DNA from: Osedax frankpressi
Lineage: Eukaryota > Annelida > Polychaeta > Sabellida > Siboglinidae
Length of the DNA: 64,000 bases
NCBI GenBank assembly: GCA_964035775.1
Contig: OZ038312.1
Span: 34,031,960-34,095,959 of the forward strand
Reading direction: 5' to 3'
The notes beneath the pieces are model-generated. The model was not told where the DNA came from. It was given only the letters and a program-made list of their open reading frames with translations, and searched no databases. Below are positions 22,868-35,200 of this stretch, piece by piece. The position numbers and the translations under genes were made by a program. Position 1 is the stretch's first letter; every line of letters begins with the position of its first letter.

Positions 22868-22956
22868 ATGGAAACATCCGGTATATTGGATGTTTCTATA
22901 TTGAGGGTGTATTAGTCTGGTTTTTTTTCCTGATTTGTCTGTAATTGTCTGTGTTA

Positions 22957-23008
<52 letters not shown>
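22868..23008. repeat. GAAACATCC hairpin and (TA)n tract
   Basis: GAAACATCC and GGATGTTTC form a 9-bp stem around GGTATATT at about 22870-22895, next to the inverted GGGTGTATTAGTCTGGTT motif. A (TA)n tract follows at about 22961-23007. The hairpin may be part of an element's subterminal region. Confidence 0.6.
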
Positions 23009-23010
<2 letters not shown>

Positions 23011-23965
23011 ATGAGATCATCCTGCCTATAACTTTTACTAGAACTATTACAATTAATGTCATTAATCAATATTGATATTAAACATAAACATTTGCCTTGT
23101 AAAATCAAGGGAAAATTACAATTATCTTTACAAGGATTGGTTTTATGGATTGCGAGTCATATCTCAAGATATAACTCAATTGTGATCCATTGAATATCGT
23201 TTCTATTACATAACAATTAATAACACTAATTGTAAACAATAAAATGGATCGCCATAAAAATACACATATTAACAATATTCTGTAAAATTACTTAAATTAA
23301 TTAAGTATTATATTTAAAGGGTATTAAGTTTAAGGGGTATTAAGTATTATACGAAGTATTAACATACAAATCTATCATTTTTCATAAATAAGTTTTAAAT
23401 ATAATAAGTAAAGAACAAATAAATGACTTAAAACTACTCGAAATAAAACATTTCTGAGCATTTAAAATGTCTAATCTAATTAATTATAAATTAACATATT
23501 ATTAAATATATCTAAACTTTGTCAAAATGATCTTAGATTCAATTATATTAAAATAATAAATATCCATAATTTAATTCATATCATACTCGATTATTAATAC
23601 AGTAATTTATTCAACATATTTCAGTTCAACAACAAATCGCATAATTCACTATTTCAGATCGGTTCCATTGATCAAGTTCAAATAAAAATGATATAAAAGT
23701 ATCGATGATATTTGAAGTAATAACTTGAACTAATATATGTATCATATTGTTGCAGTGCATTATGTAAGGGTTTTAGTTTTATTCTTAGTTAATATACATA
23801 GCTGCTTAACATAATAATGATATTTGTATTTTAGTAGATTATTTAGGTTGTATAACAATTATTTTAGTTGTATTCCTATTGGTATGTGAAAAATAAAATA
23901 AATTAATAATTAATTGTATGTAATTGTATATTAAGAAAATGTATTTTTTAAGAGTTATATATATA
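23009..23965. other. AT-rich spacer, no gene seen
   Basis: No feature supported on either strand apart from low-complexity AT sequence. Confidence 0.5.
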
Positions 23966-23969
23966 TTTA

Positions 23970-26900
23970 TAGTTAATTATAACTAAATTTAAACCATTTA
24001 TCATAATAGTTATAGATGCATTCATAGTTACTAGGGTTAATAGCATTCATAGTTATATTATTATAGTTATAATTATAAGTAATACTATTGTATATTTAAT
24101 GGTATGTATTGGGATAGCGTTTGTGGTTTAGTTATAGTCGAAGTATTAGTTTTCAATATTTCTATAATTATAATAGTATTATTAACATTAAACTTGATGT
24201 TAGCGGTATAAATTGTAGTACCATTATCATTTATAATAGACATTCGGGCAGATACATATGTGATCGGAGTAGTCATAGAACATCCGCGCAGATGCAGAGC
24301 ACAAGATCTCATGTTGAGCATAGTAGATGATTTTTAACGGACTTCTTAAATGTTTTGATGGAATTATATCTTCGCAAATGTAGAGGAAGGTTGTTCCATA
24401 AAACTGGCGCTGAAACACTAAATCTTCTTTTACCATAGGTATCAAGATTAAATTTTTGATTTGATAGTAGCAGACTGTTACTAGATCTTAATCGGCGGGT
24501 ATTTTCCTTTAGTTTAATAATATCATAAAGGTAGCGTGGCTATTTAGTGTTTAGGGCAGTATAAGTTAAACATAGTATTCTATACGCTGAATAATTTCAT
24601 ATATCAAGCCATCCTAGTCATGTTAAACATTCGGTAATACTATTATGGTCTTTTCGCTTAAAACCATATATCATTCTTACTATAATTCTTAATATACGAT
24701 CTAAATAATTTATTTTAGATTTAATTATACCATAATATATAGAATTACAATAATTTAAATGCGATATAATATAAGACTGAGAGATAATTATGAAATGACA
24801 TTAATTTTTTTATTTTTTTGACTTACTAAAATAATAAAATGCTTTTTTAGCAGTAAATCGTATTATCTAAAATCAGTTATCTAAAAACATATGTTCGTCT
24901 ATAATGACACCCAGACATTTTACAGTCTTAGAAGGTTTAACAATTACATTATCAATTAAATATATAGGAAATTTATTTTGTGTTAAATTTTTTGAAATGT
25001 TAATCAGTTGTGTCTTGTCGATATTTAGTAGTACATTGTTATTGATTTGCCAGTTGCGTATATTATTAGTGCAATTAATGAGAGATGAGTTATCATTGTT
25101 TTTCAGTGGTAGAATCTGGTAAATTATAATAGCGTCAGCAAATATGCTGAATTTAATTTGGAGACATTTAGAAATTAATAGGGATAATGGACGTAAATAA
25201 ATTTAAAATAATAATGATCCAAGTACGGAACCTTGTGGAACTCCATATTTTAGTTGGAATTCGTCTGATGGTATATCATTTATCAATGTTCGATATGTTC
25301 TATTTGTAATATAAGATTTCAGTAAGTCTAGTACCTTATCAGTTATACCTATTTCCTCTAATCTATCTAATAAAATACTATGAGAGATAGTATCAAATGC
25401 CGCTGACATATGTCAGATATATATCTAATAACACAAGTTGAACCTTATTTCCCTTATCTATCGCATTATATATATCGCATTATATGATCAAATATAGATA
25501 CTATTGTAGTTTATGTACTATGATTTTTGCGATATGCACTTTGATTTATAGGATATAGTTCATTTTCTGATAAATATTTAAGTATTTGTTTACTGATGAC
25601 TCTTTGGAATATTTTAGATAGAAAAGGAAGTTTAGAAATAGGACGGTAATTTTTTAATAATTTATTATCTAGATTACTGTTTTTTAGTAGGGGTGTAATT
25701 ATGGCATATTTAAGGGATTTTGGAAAAATAGAAGTATGTATAGATTGTGATATTATGGATTGATAAAGTTATGTGAGAGTGTGTTCTATTAAGTTGGTAA
25801 GTTGTTTAGGTAATGAATCGTTACGAGGGTAGGATGATTTACATATTTGAACTAGTATTGATATTTCATACGATGAAGGGGACTTATAGTTTAGAAAGTA
25901 TGATTTAGCAGTAATGTAAAGTGGTATAATCTATATTGGAAATTTATGTTTTATATCATTAATTGATTGTACTATATTTTTTATTTTATCATCAAAAAAG
26001 TTGGCGAATATATTTGGTAGTAATTCAATCGTATATGTTGGATATCTTGTTGGACTATAATTATTTGAAAGTCTATTAATTAATGAATATATTTCTAGTA
26101 TTTTTCCCATATGAGTTTATTTTATCTTTAATAAAGCAAGTGTGATTTAATAATTGTTTATATTGTTTGCGAATTGTATTAAAATTAGTATAGTTAAATT
26201 CGGAATTGGTTTTATTATATATTTTTTCAAATCTTCTTAATTATCTCTTCATAGCTTCAAGATTATTATTATACCATGTATAATGATCATGGTATGTTAA
26301 ATTTAATCTTTTATAGGAGCAAATTTATCTAAAGTAGATGTTAGGAAATCATTTAGCAATAGCGATGAAAAAATATTACCTTCTAGTGAAGATAATATAT
26401 TATCTATGAAATCTTTAATGTTTATTTTATTAATTGATCTATATTTTATTAACTTTACTATAGGTATATTTTTCTTAATATTGATATTAAATTGAATCAT
26501 ATAGTGATCAGTTATAAGTTCACTCCTTGTAAGTTCAGATATATAAATTTGACTGTTTATAGATGTTAAAACTATATCTATTATATGACCATGTATATGA
26601 GTAGCGAAAATAATATGTTGTTTAAGTGAAAAGGTTTCTATTGTTTTTTTAAAAATATTATGAGGATATTTATTTTCGTCGTAATGATAATTAAAATTAC
26701 CTAATATAATTAATTTATTTAATGGTATTTGTGTTAGAATATGAGTTAGTTCACTAGTAAATAATTGTTTAGGAGTAGAAGGTGGTCTATAAACTAAGAG
26801 AATATCAAATATCGATAAATGGTTTATTTTAATTTTAAAAAATAAAGCTTGGTAATTTGTTAATATAATATATTTATTTGAATCTACAGTGATATTATTA

Positions 26901-27050
26901 TTTTTAAATATCGCTACACCTCCACCAAATGTAGATATTATCCTGTCACATCGAGAGCATGTGTATATTGCAGAGTTAAAGGTTATGTCATTGATAATAT
27001 ATTGGTCAGTATCTGTGAGCCATGTTTCTGTAATTAGTATTCAATAAAGA
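23970..27050 (-). mobile_element. Decayed CR1/L2-like LINE, 5'-truncated
   Basis: Minus-strand non-LTR retrotransposon. Its ORF2-like region (27040-24309) carries an endonuclease followed by a reverse transcriptase. After the last stop there is a short 3' region ending in ATAACTAT-like repeats (about 24080-23970), the kind of microsatellite tail used by CR1-related elements. The 5' part, any ORF1 and the first endonuclease residues are absent; the copy starts abruptly near 27050, about 60 bases from a GGAT microsatellite. No target-site duplication was identified. Confidence 0.85.
24309..27040 (-). pseudogene. LINE ORF2 remnant: EEP endonuclease and reverse transcriptase
   Basis: The endonuclease begins at ITETWLTDTDQYI (27036) and continues with FGGGVAIFKNN, LLVYRPPSTPKQL, LGNFN (26690-26712, usual motif LGDFN), HGHIIDIVLT and DHYMIQF. 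The reverse transcriptase shows NYRPISKLPFLSKIFQRVIS (near 25640-25590), QSAYRKNHST, SAAFDTISHSILLDRLEEIG (from 25409), YGVPQGSVLGSLLF (25245-25203) and FADA (25142-25131) in place of the catalytic F/YADD. The C-terminal end YGKRRFSVSAPVLWNNLP is typical of the CR1/L2/jockey group. Several in-frame stops and shifts and the altered catalytic Asp mark it as inactive. Confidence 0.88.
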
Positions 27051-27111
27051 CAAAATAAATGTATCATATGATTAATTGAAATGTTTTTCTACAGAATCAG
27101 AAATATACAGG

Positions 27112-27215
27112 GATGGATGGATGGATGGATGGATGGATGGATGGATGGATGTATGGATGGATGGATGGGTGAATGGATTGATGGACGGATAGATGGATGG
27201 ATGGATAGACGTTTT
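27112..27215. repeat. GGAT tetranucleotide microsatellite
   Basis: About 25 GGAT units with interruptions, next to the truncated 5' end of the LINE. Confidence 0.97.
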
Positions 27216-27857
27216 ATATAAATTAGAATTTTTGTTTTAAAATAAATCTATTCAAATCAAAGATAATAAAATAAAATATATAAGTTTATATTATAGTTAA
27301 ATATATTCTTTATATTTATTTAAGACTTAGTATTTAAATTATAATAGTTATAGCTATTACTATACTGTTTTTATATTATACTTAAATACTATTATACTAT
27401 CTAAAAATATTAGCAGCCCCAATCATGTGATTCACTATGGAAATTTGATAATGGAAATTATTAACCCTTTGGATTTTTCAAAAGTATGCGCTATTTCCCC
27501 CAGTGATTGATGAAATAGCATCGTCTGTTGTCGTTTCAATATTGTAAATTACTATATGTTTAATATGTACAAATATTTTAATATTATAAATTATGACCAT
27601 AACACTAATTATGACCATCATACTATAATTAAAAAAATATTCTAAAATATATATTATAATTAAAAAAATAATTAATTTAAAAAAATATATATTGCATATT
27701 GCAAAATCTAACGTATTCAAGTTAGATAATCATGTTGATATATTTATTACCTACCTAATGAAACTTCATTTCATTACATCGATGATCAATATATCGAATA
27801 TATACAACTTATTGTTTGATGCAAACTATATATATAAAATATATCCTTCGTATTAAC

Positions 27858-27945
27858 GCTTAGAATGCTATATGATCCAGAATCGTCACCATAAAAATGT
27901 ATTTCATCATTTGGGTTCATTGAAAGTAGAATTATATAGGCCAAA
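27858..27945 (-). CDS. Candidate isolated exon, WD-repeat-like
   Basis: Between a TTTCAG acceptor and a GTTAAT donor the minus strand encodes LAYIILLSMNPNDEIHFYGD then DSGSYSILS. NDEIxFxGDDSGSxxIL recalls the start of a WD-repeat strand in large WD proteins. Neighbouring exons with compatible phase were not found, so the call is weak; it may be a fragment or chance. Confidence 0.25.
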
Positions 27946-28282
27946 CTGAAATTTTCATCACACCAAAAAAATATAATGCACATTTTTTGTATGCGCAATT
28001 AACAAATAATGATCGTAAATCAATAGTTCGAATAAAATCATATAATTCTGCAATATCGCTCCTATTTTAAATCCATTCGACCACAGGAATTATTTTCATT
28101 GATAGATAGCGAGAGTGGTAGATGATGTATTTAGAAAATATGTGTTGTGTATATCAACACATGGGGTAAAGTTGACTTCAATTAATTCGAAATAATAAAA
28201 AGTTGAAGTAGTCTATAAATAGATGTTCTTTAACTTTAGTTTATCTATAGTATTATCCTCCATCTAAATATACTCCAGGTTC

Positions 28283-28415
<133 letters not shown>

Positions 28416-29848
28416 TATAAGACGGATTCGTCTGATTCTTTATTTTACTTACTATTTTTCAATATAATAACTATTTTTAATAATATCAAAATTATAATAG
28501 TATAAAATAATATTATTAATAATGGTATTAACTCTGTTCGAAATAGCTTGAAACCGACTACTTCATCGGTTAACAGTTCATTTATAGGATTAGCCTATAT
28601 GCTGAACTGCTCAAGCGGAACCGTCTAGCATATAAACATCAACAATATATTATTGTCGCATCTAAATTGCTGTATTATATGATATTGCATAACACTAAAT
28701 GCAATTTTAAATGCATCAACGCGAATTCACTTTTCTACATATATATATTACAACACAGATTCCGAATAGTGCATAGTGTGTCGACTTCAATGAATATACT
28801 TATGGGGATTAATAAATGATTTAGGTTACAATCGCCAAGGAATAAAAACGATATTCTAAGATCTCCCAGGGGTTCGGTGTTAAGTATGAGATAACTAGGT
28901 CAAGAGATGTAATTCATTTGAGATAAATATTACTTTTTTTTACCTTCGAATGCACAATGTGCACAACGTTCATTGTACATATTGTCTCAGAATAGAAATA
29001 CGTCATTTATGAGTAACTGCCACTATGATTAATAATGAATGATACTTAATAGATGCATGCATATGAATATGAATATATATATTTAATATAATATTTTTAA
29101 AAAAGCAATACATAAACCAAATTTATTAAAATTAAAATAAATATGCATTATTCATGATTCTTTCATAGATTCCCTGTAAAAATATTCGTACCTCTCCTTT
29201 ATGTAATATAATGTAATAATACAACCTTTCGTCAATTTGGTTGGGTATATATCACTTGTATACTCGGACTAATACAATAAATACTAAATTTAAAAATAAT
29301 TGTATGGCCCACTCTCTATAGTTAATGGACAATGACGAGTACATTTACATATTCAAGTTATTCCCTACTGATACCATGCTATCTCTCTTACTTTTGTAAG
29401 ATAATATCGAATTCACACCGGAGTAATTAGTTAGGTAATATCTGGCAAGTATTAAGAGATGCGTAATACTGATTAACATTGTTATAACGGTGTTATAATA
29501 TCCTATGTTTGGATAGAATTTAACGTACCGCGATCTAAACTGTATACAATTTAATATTGTAGAATGAAATGTTAGATACAAATTTAATGAGTAAATTATA
29601 TAAATTAAAATCACTATTCTAAGATGTAATTTCATTATTTGATAGCAATGTACTATACATAATACAGTATACAAGATTGGTGTACTTGCTACTGGACAAT
29701 AGGCACGAATATCAATTAAACGAGATCATTATCCATTGTATTAACAGTAAATAAAATATATGAATGAATGAATCTAATTTATTTTGATAATAGCTGTGTG
29801 CATAAGAAGTACTTTTAAAGTGTTACATAACTAATAAATAATGGAATA

Positions 29849-29920
<72 letters not shown>

Positions 29921-32138
29921 CTGCCCTGCTACGATATAATCATGATTAGCAATCATCTAAAAGTGAACGATAATGATAATTAAAATGTGTACTAAATTTA
30001 ATATAATTAAATAAGTGTTTCCAGTTACTTATTTATTTTGAACTTTATCAAATAATTAAAATAAATATATAAAATAATATAAATAATAATAATGAATGCA
30101 AAATAATATAATCAATAAAGATATAATTATGCATATAATCTATATAACTATAATAATACACAGTAAATGTGTAGCTACTATTATGATTTGTATCAGCTCC
30201 AAGAATAATGTAATCCAAGAACAATGTACCCCTTATGTAATAGTATAATAGCAATTGATAGAAGATATCGTTTTAATATTATGAAATATTATGAAATATC
30301 ATATCATTACCGTATGTAGTAATTTCATTTAATATATATGCAGTACCAAATCCCCATGTGCTTTATCAGTAAACATTGAGTTATGTTATCTTCTTAGGAG
30401 TATGGCAAATTTGTATGAGGGTACATTCATCGTTAAATATTGGTATTTAAACACTTATTCAAAAGTATATATTGCTATACAAAGTAGTATGTTTTAAAGT
30501 CAATAATCGTGAATAATAATTAATATATTAAATTAAAATCTGTATAAATGTGTTTTATATACATATTTTAATTTTAATTTCTAGTTATTGATTATTACAA
30601 TGCATATATCTCCCATTTTGTAATAAATATTGATTTCTCTCAGATCAATGTTCAAGTGCAGGACTGAGAATAAACATATGTAAAGAGTAGGCATATATGT
30701 AAACAGTATGTAAATCTACATGTCATTGTAGTGGATATCTAATGTAGTCAAGTAAAGTAAAATTCATGTTTATTTATAATATATTAACATAATATGTCAT
30801 AGTAATAATAAATAGTCATATGGAGATAATAAATAAAACTTAAAATAACTATATACTCTCTCATATTCAATATTTCTTTATATATAGCATAATATAATGA
30901 GTTAAATAATTTATATTTATTAAATATATCGACTACAGAAAACAAGTCAATGTATACATATAGTAATATAAGCTAATACAAATATGATATGAAAATCTGA
31001 AGAGGAAAACTACTGATTGATTATGATTGGTATAAATTAATTAAATTAAATGCTACAATTAAATAATATTTAAATAATTAATATTTAATAATATTAAATA
31101 ATATTTAAATAATTAATATTAAATAATATCTAAGGCTTACAATTATGTATCTTCTATATTCTATTTTATAATATTCTATTTTATAAATACCTGTGTATAT
31201 CAATATTATTTATTCAGAGGATATTAGATAATAATCATTAATGTATGGATCTCATACATTTTAAAATTTGTTAAAACTAATATTAAAATAGATTTCGCCA
31301 TAATAATATTCGTACAGGAATATTATTTATTAAACAATATTTAATATATATTTAATATTTAATAATATTTATTAAACAATAAAAGATTAATTATAGAAAT
31401 TTTATTTGTCCTCTATATAGAATAGTATTTGTTTCTACAGCATAATGAATGAATATATTTTAGAACTTTGGCTAGATATATGTAAGATATATGTAAGCAT
31501 GTAAAATAAAAACTACTTAGCTCAGGTCAAACGTAACAAATATACAGGTAATATAAATAAGGTAGTCTTAGGAAAGGTATCACTTTTTATTAATAAATTA
31601 GATATAATATTCAATAAAATTCTTTCAAAATATATCATGGCATACATATATAATACGATAGGGAAATGATAATCAATAACAAAAGAGTAAAATAATAATC
31701 CTGATATATGTGTCAATAACAAAATGTTGACAAGTAATAAGACTTTAATGATATCATTGTAACAATTAAAAGTGAATAAACAAACAATAAAAGTAATAAC
31801 AATACTATAAATATGCATAGTAATATCTGAACGATTCCAATTCAGATGTTACTGTATCGACTGGTTTAACTTAGTCTAGTGCCTTTAGTAAATTGATAAT
31901 AAATTTAGCACAAAATTACTAATTCAATATTACTAGGATATCAATTTGGCGTTGTTAATTCATTCCTACATAAAGGAATAATTTCATTGTGGTAATTCTT
32001 TGTACAAATTCTGTGTTTTGAAAACAAATAAATATAAACAATACTTTTCAAAGATAATGAGAACAACGCAAAAATTGGAATCTAAGAATGATTTCAGTTG
32101 CAAAGGCTGGAAGTTGCCATCTCGTATTCGGAGGTTGT
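28416..32138. other. AT-rich intergenic DNA, no gene seen
   Basis: Contains a (TA)n(TG)n tract at 29854-29920 and a partial palindrome GCACAATGTGC at about 28968. Minus-strand frames of 109 codons (29345-29674) and 98 codons (31522-31818) have only AT-driven hydrophobic composition and no recognisable motif. The region includes the 3' flank of the LRP5/6 gene. Confidence 0.5.
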
Positions 32139-32274
32139 TCAGAGGATGGGCGACGGAGGAGGAGGTAAAAGGTGAAAACTCGCGGCTTCCGAACATGTAT
32201 CATCGCCGTCAGCACGGTAGCGCAGCAAAGAGGATTCTGGGTACGGCGGTGACTCATCCAGGGTGTAACTGATA
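32139..32274 (-). CDS. LRP5/6: LRP5/6 terminal exon with PPPPSP
   Basis: Acceptor TCGTTGCAG. After completing Asp it encodes [40 protein letters not shown] and SPIL, then TGA at 32141-32139. The vertebrate protein ends SHHLYPPPPSPCTDSS, so the last phospho-motif is kept but its following Thr/Ser residues are lost. Frames on the plus strand here are shadows. Confidence 0.87.
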
Positions 32275-35200
32275 CTGCAACGATAAATAATCGATGAGTT
32301 TTTTCAAGTCGGTGCATTGCAAATTCGAATTCCCAGAATTGAAATGATCTCCGCTTTCTACTTATCCAAAAAGTCAAAGAACCCACGAGATCCATTTCCG
32401 ACGCTATTAGCCGCCCCGCAGTAAACGTCTTCCCCCCATTAAAGCGTTCCCACTAACTCGGATTCGTCGTCGAACTCCGTCGTGTAGGGCGTAGTGCAGG
32501 GCGTGGTGCAGGGGGTAGGGTGCGCTACGACCAGCGGCGTACGGCGATTGTGATGGTGGCGCCGCCTGTGCACGCGAATCGGCTTCCTGGCGTCGCTATC
32601 TGAGGTGAATACGGCGAGACGTCAAGCGAGTACGTTTTGCTAATTGGCTTTCGCACGTGGACTCGGGAGGTTCGCCAACGCTAATTCTGAGGCATCGTAA
32701 ACCCGGGCAACAATAGAAATGTAGGACCGTCGAACGGAGTCTTGGAAATGGGTTCAAGGGAAGCGTAACCGATGTCCCACGCTATTATTATCTATTATTA
32801 TTATTATTAAACAGATACAATTTGGACCCATTTTAAAATGGGAAATATATTAAAATAAATAGCTAGAGTAAGTTCTGTTGTAATTTTATCTTTTATTTCT
32901 AATAGAGTTTTAAAACTTTCTATATATATTTCGTTCTTGTGTTAAGACATGATATACACTTCATATCGATGAACAATGAAGTTAACATTACAATAAACAT
33001 GTTGTATTCTATTTATAGCATTCCTTCTTCAACTTAATTTGAATTAAAAATCTTCATACCATTAATATCAATAATAATTATTTAAAATTGTCTACTGACA
33101 ATATATATTGTCTTTAATACTTTTTAATTAATTAATTATTTTATTACTATAGCAAACTTATTGAAAATGACCGTAATATTAGAATTACAATGTTTATTAA
33201 AAATAATAATATTGTTATGAATATGATATTTACCAAGATCATAATTTACATAAGCTATATTAATATGAATTAGAATTGTGATTTATTGTATCTTCCCTAA
33301 CTCGTAGCCAGTTACGGTACGAGTGAAACGGAGTGACCTTCAATGGACACAATAACAGACAATAACAGACGGATGCGTACCTCCTTCCCGCGCCAGAATA
33401 AACCCGAACCTCGAGAACCCATCGACAAAGAAGTACGTGCATTACATGCACGAGAAACAAAGATTTAAACGTATTCCTACACGTATCAACTGCCCACACT
33501 TTTGATGGGTTCACATGTATCTATTAATTCCTAAGATTCTTTGTGGGAACGCGGGCGTTGTTTTCGCTGTGTTTATATTATAAACTACACAATGGGTTCA
33601 TTTATTTTTAACAATTATATGGAAATAAACAACTCACACACGCTATACAACATATAGAGTTCGTATTATAATCATCGCATATTCTTGCAATAATAACATC
33701 GATGCAACGAATTATATTCCAGCTTAAACACTACGTCTATATACGGCTTAAACCATATTTCTGAGTAGTATTTGGGGTTGATTTGTGTCGGGCGTGAATT
33801 TTTAAAATTAATTTAAATATGAATTTTAATTATTTCTTAATTATGATTGGTTTAATTTAGAATCAGTAAATGAATAAATGAATTAATGCTTAAAACGAGT
33901 TTGTTTTCGGTAATATATATACGGTAATATATAAACGGTAATATATATACGGTAATATATATACGGTAATATATATACTGTAATATATATACGGTAATAT
34001 ATATACAGTAATATATACATTAGCAATCTAATATGAATTTGAAATTTATATAACGAAATTATTCATAAATAACTTTTAAAACTAAACGGACGAAAAAATG
34101 AATCTGAAATTATGCGGCAACTCTAAAATACGGACCTTCGGATGAAAACGTGGCGGCTACGTTGGGTGCGACCCTGGGGTTTGACGACTGCACGCTATTC
34201 GAAGCACCAGTCACATGATCGCGGTCGTAGAACGACGACGTGAAAGCCGGCGAGGCGTTCAGTCGGTAAGCGGAGTAAACGTAGGGGGCGTTGGCGTAGG
34301 GAGCGCTAGCGTAGGGCGTGTTCGTGTACGTATCGTCGCTCTGCAATTTGTTGTGAGAATTACGCCGTTGAAAATGTTATTATTTGCAGACTAAATGACG
34401 TAAATATTCATACGCATTCGAATACACATAATTTACACTTTGACCCGTCAAAAATAAATCGATTCTATTCATTATATAATAAATAATGATATCTTATTAT
34501 CGGTGTAATAATGTATTTTTAAAATTCTATATACTTTATATTTACAATTGCCACAAAATAAGATATTTCATAAATAATAGTAATTCGATGTGTTTAATAC
34601 ATCCGATGTAATCCAGAATTCCATAAGGCTAAAGGTCATTTATTAAGGGTTGCTTTTTGTAATAGGTTGATATCAACCAGTTAATAAATCACCTGATAAG
34701 ATATCGTACAAACAAACAAACAAACTATCCCACGGCGGCTTACCTGAGCCCTGGAATATGAACTGGCGGCGCTGGAGAGCATCGGCTGTTTGATCGTCTG
34801 CAGTTCGCGTCCAGGGCAGCGTTGCCTGTCCCCGGTCAGCCAAGTCTTATCTCGAGCCTTGCGTCTCCGTAACCACGACGCCGTCAACGCCACGCAGCAC
34901 ACGAAACCGACGATGGCGAGGAAGGCGACGACGGCGCCGGAGTCGGCGGCGCGCGTAGAGGCGGGCGTCGCCGCGCGGTGTGGCGGGTGCACGGGCGGCG
35001 CGCTCGTCGCGCAGCCGATTTCGTCGGCGGCGTCGTCGCACTGCGAGACGCCGTCGCACCGCCACGCGGCGCTACGGCATACAGACGAGCCGCCGCGCGG
35101 GCAGACGGCGACGCACGCCTCGACGCACGCCCCGCCGCCGCCGGCGTCGTCGTCTCGCGCCCAACCCGCCGGACAGGAACACGTGGCCGTAGGGTCGCGG

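Larger units (their letters stand above)
13690..22925. mobile_element. Candidate large element bounded by inverted AATACACCC motif clusters
   Basis: AACCAGACTAATACACCC at 13939-13956 is perfectly inverted at 22905-22922 (GGGTGTATTAGTCTGGTT). Further AATACACCC copies lie at 13708, 13910 and 13983 and a variant ATACGCCC near 13746, all in plus orientation; the inverse GGGTGTATT occurs at 22681. This layout resembles subterminal transposase-binding repeats. The enclosed 9.2 kb holds the dimeric satellite, the unknown gene and the 280-bp repeats. No target-site duplication or transposase core was found, so this is a hypothesis. Confidence 0.25.

Noticed and set aside
28024-28070. Minus-strand exon candidate ELYDFIRTIDLRSLF
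   Set aside because: Has AG and GTTAAT borders, but its phase does not fit the nearby WD-like candidate and the peptide is too short to place.
29345-29674. 109-codon minus-strand frame
   Set aside because: AT-driven Ile/Leu/Tyr composition, no motif, no splice or start support.
31522-31818. 98-codon hydrophobic minus-strand frame
   Set aside because: Looks like a membrane protein only because AT-rich codons encode Ile, Leu, Phe and Tyr; no homology recognised.
32000-32395. 90-codon plus and 115-codon minus frames
   Set aside because: Shadows of the LRP5/6 terminal exon, whose true frame ends in PPPPSPIL.
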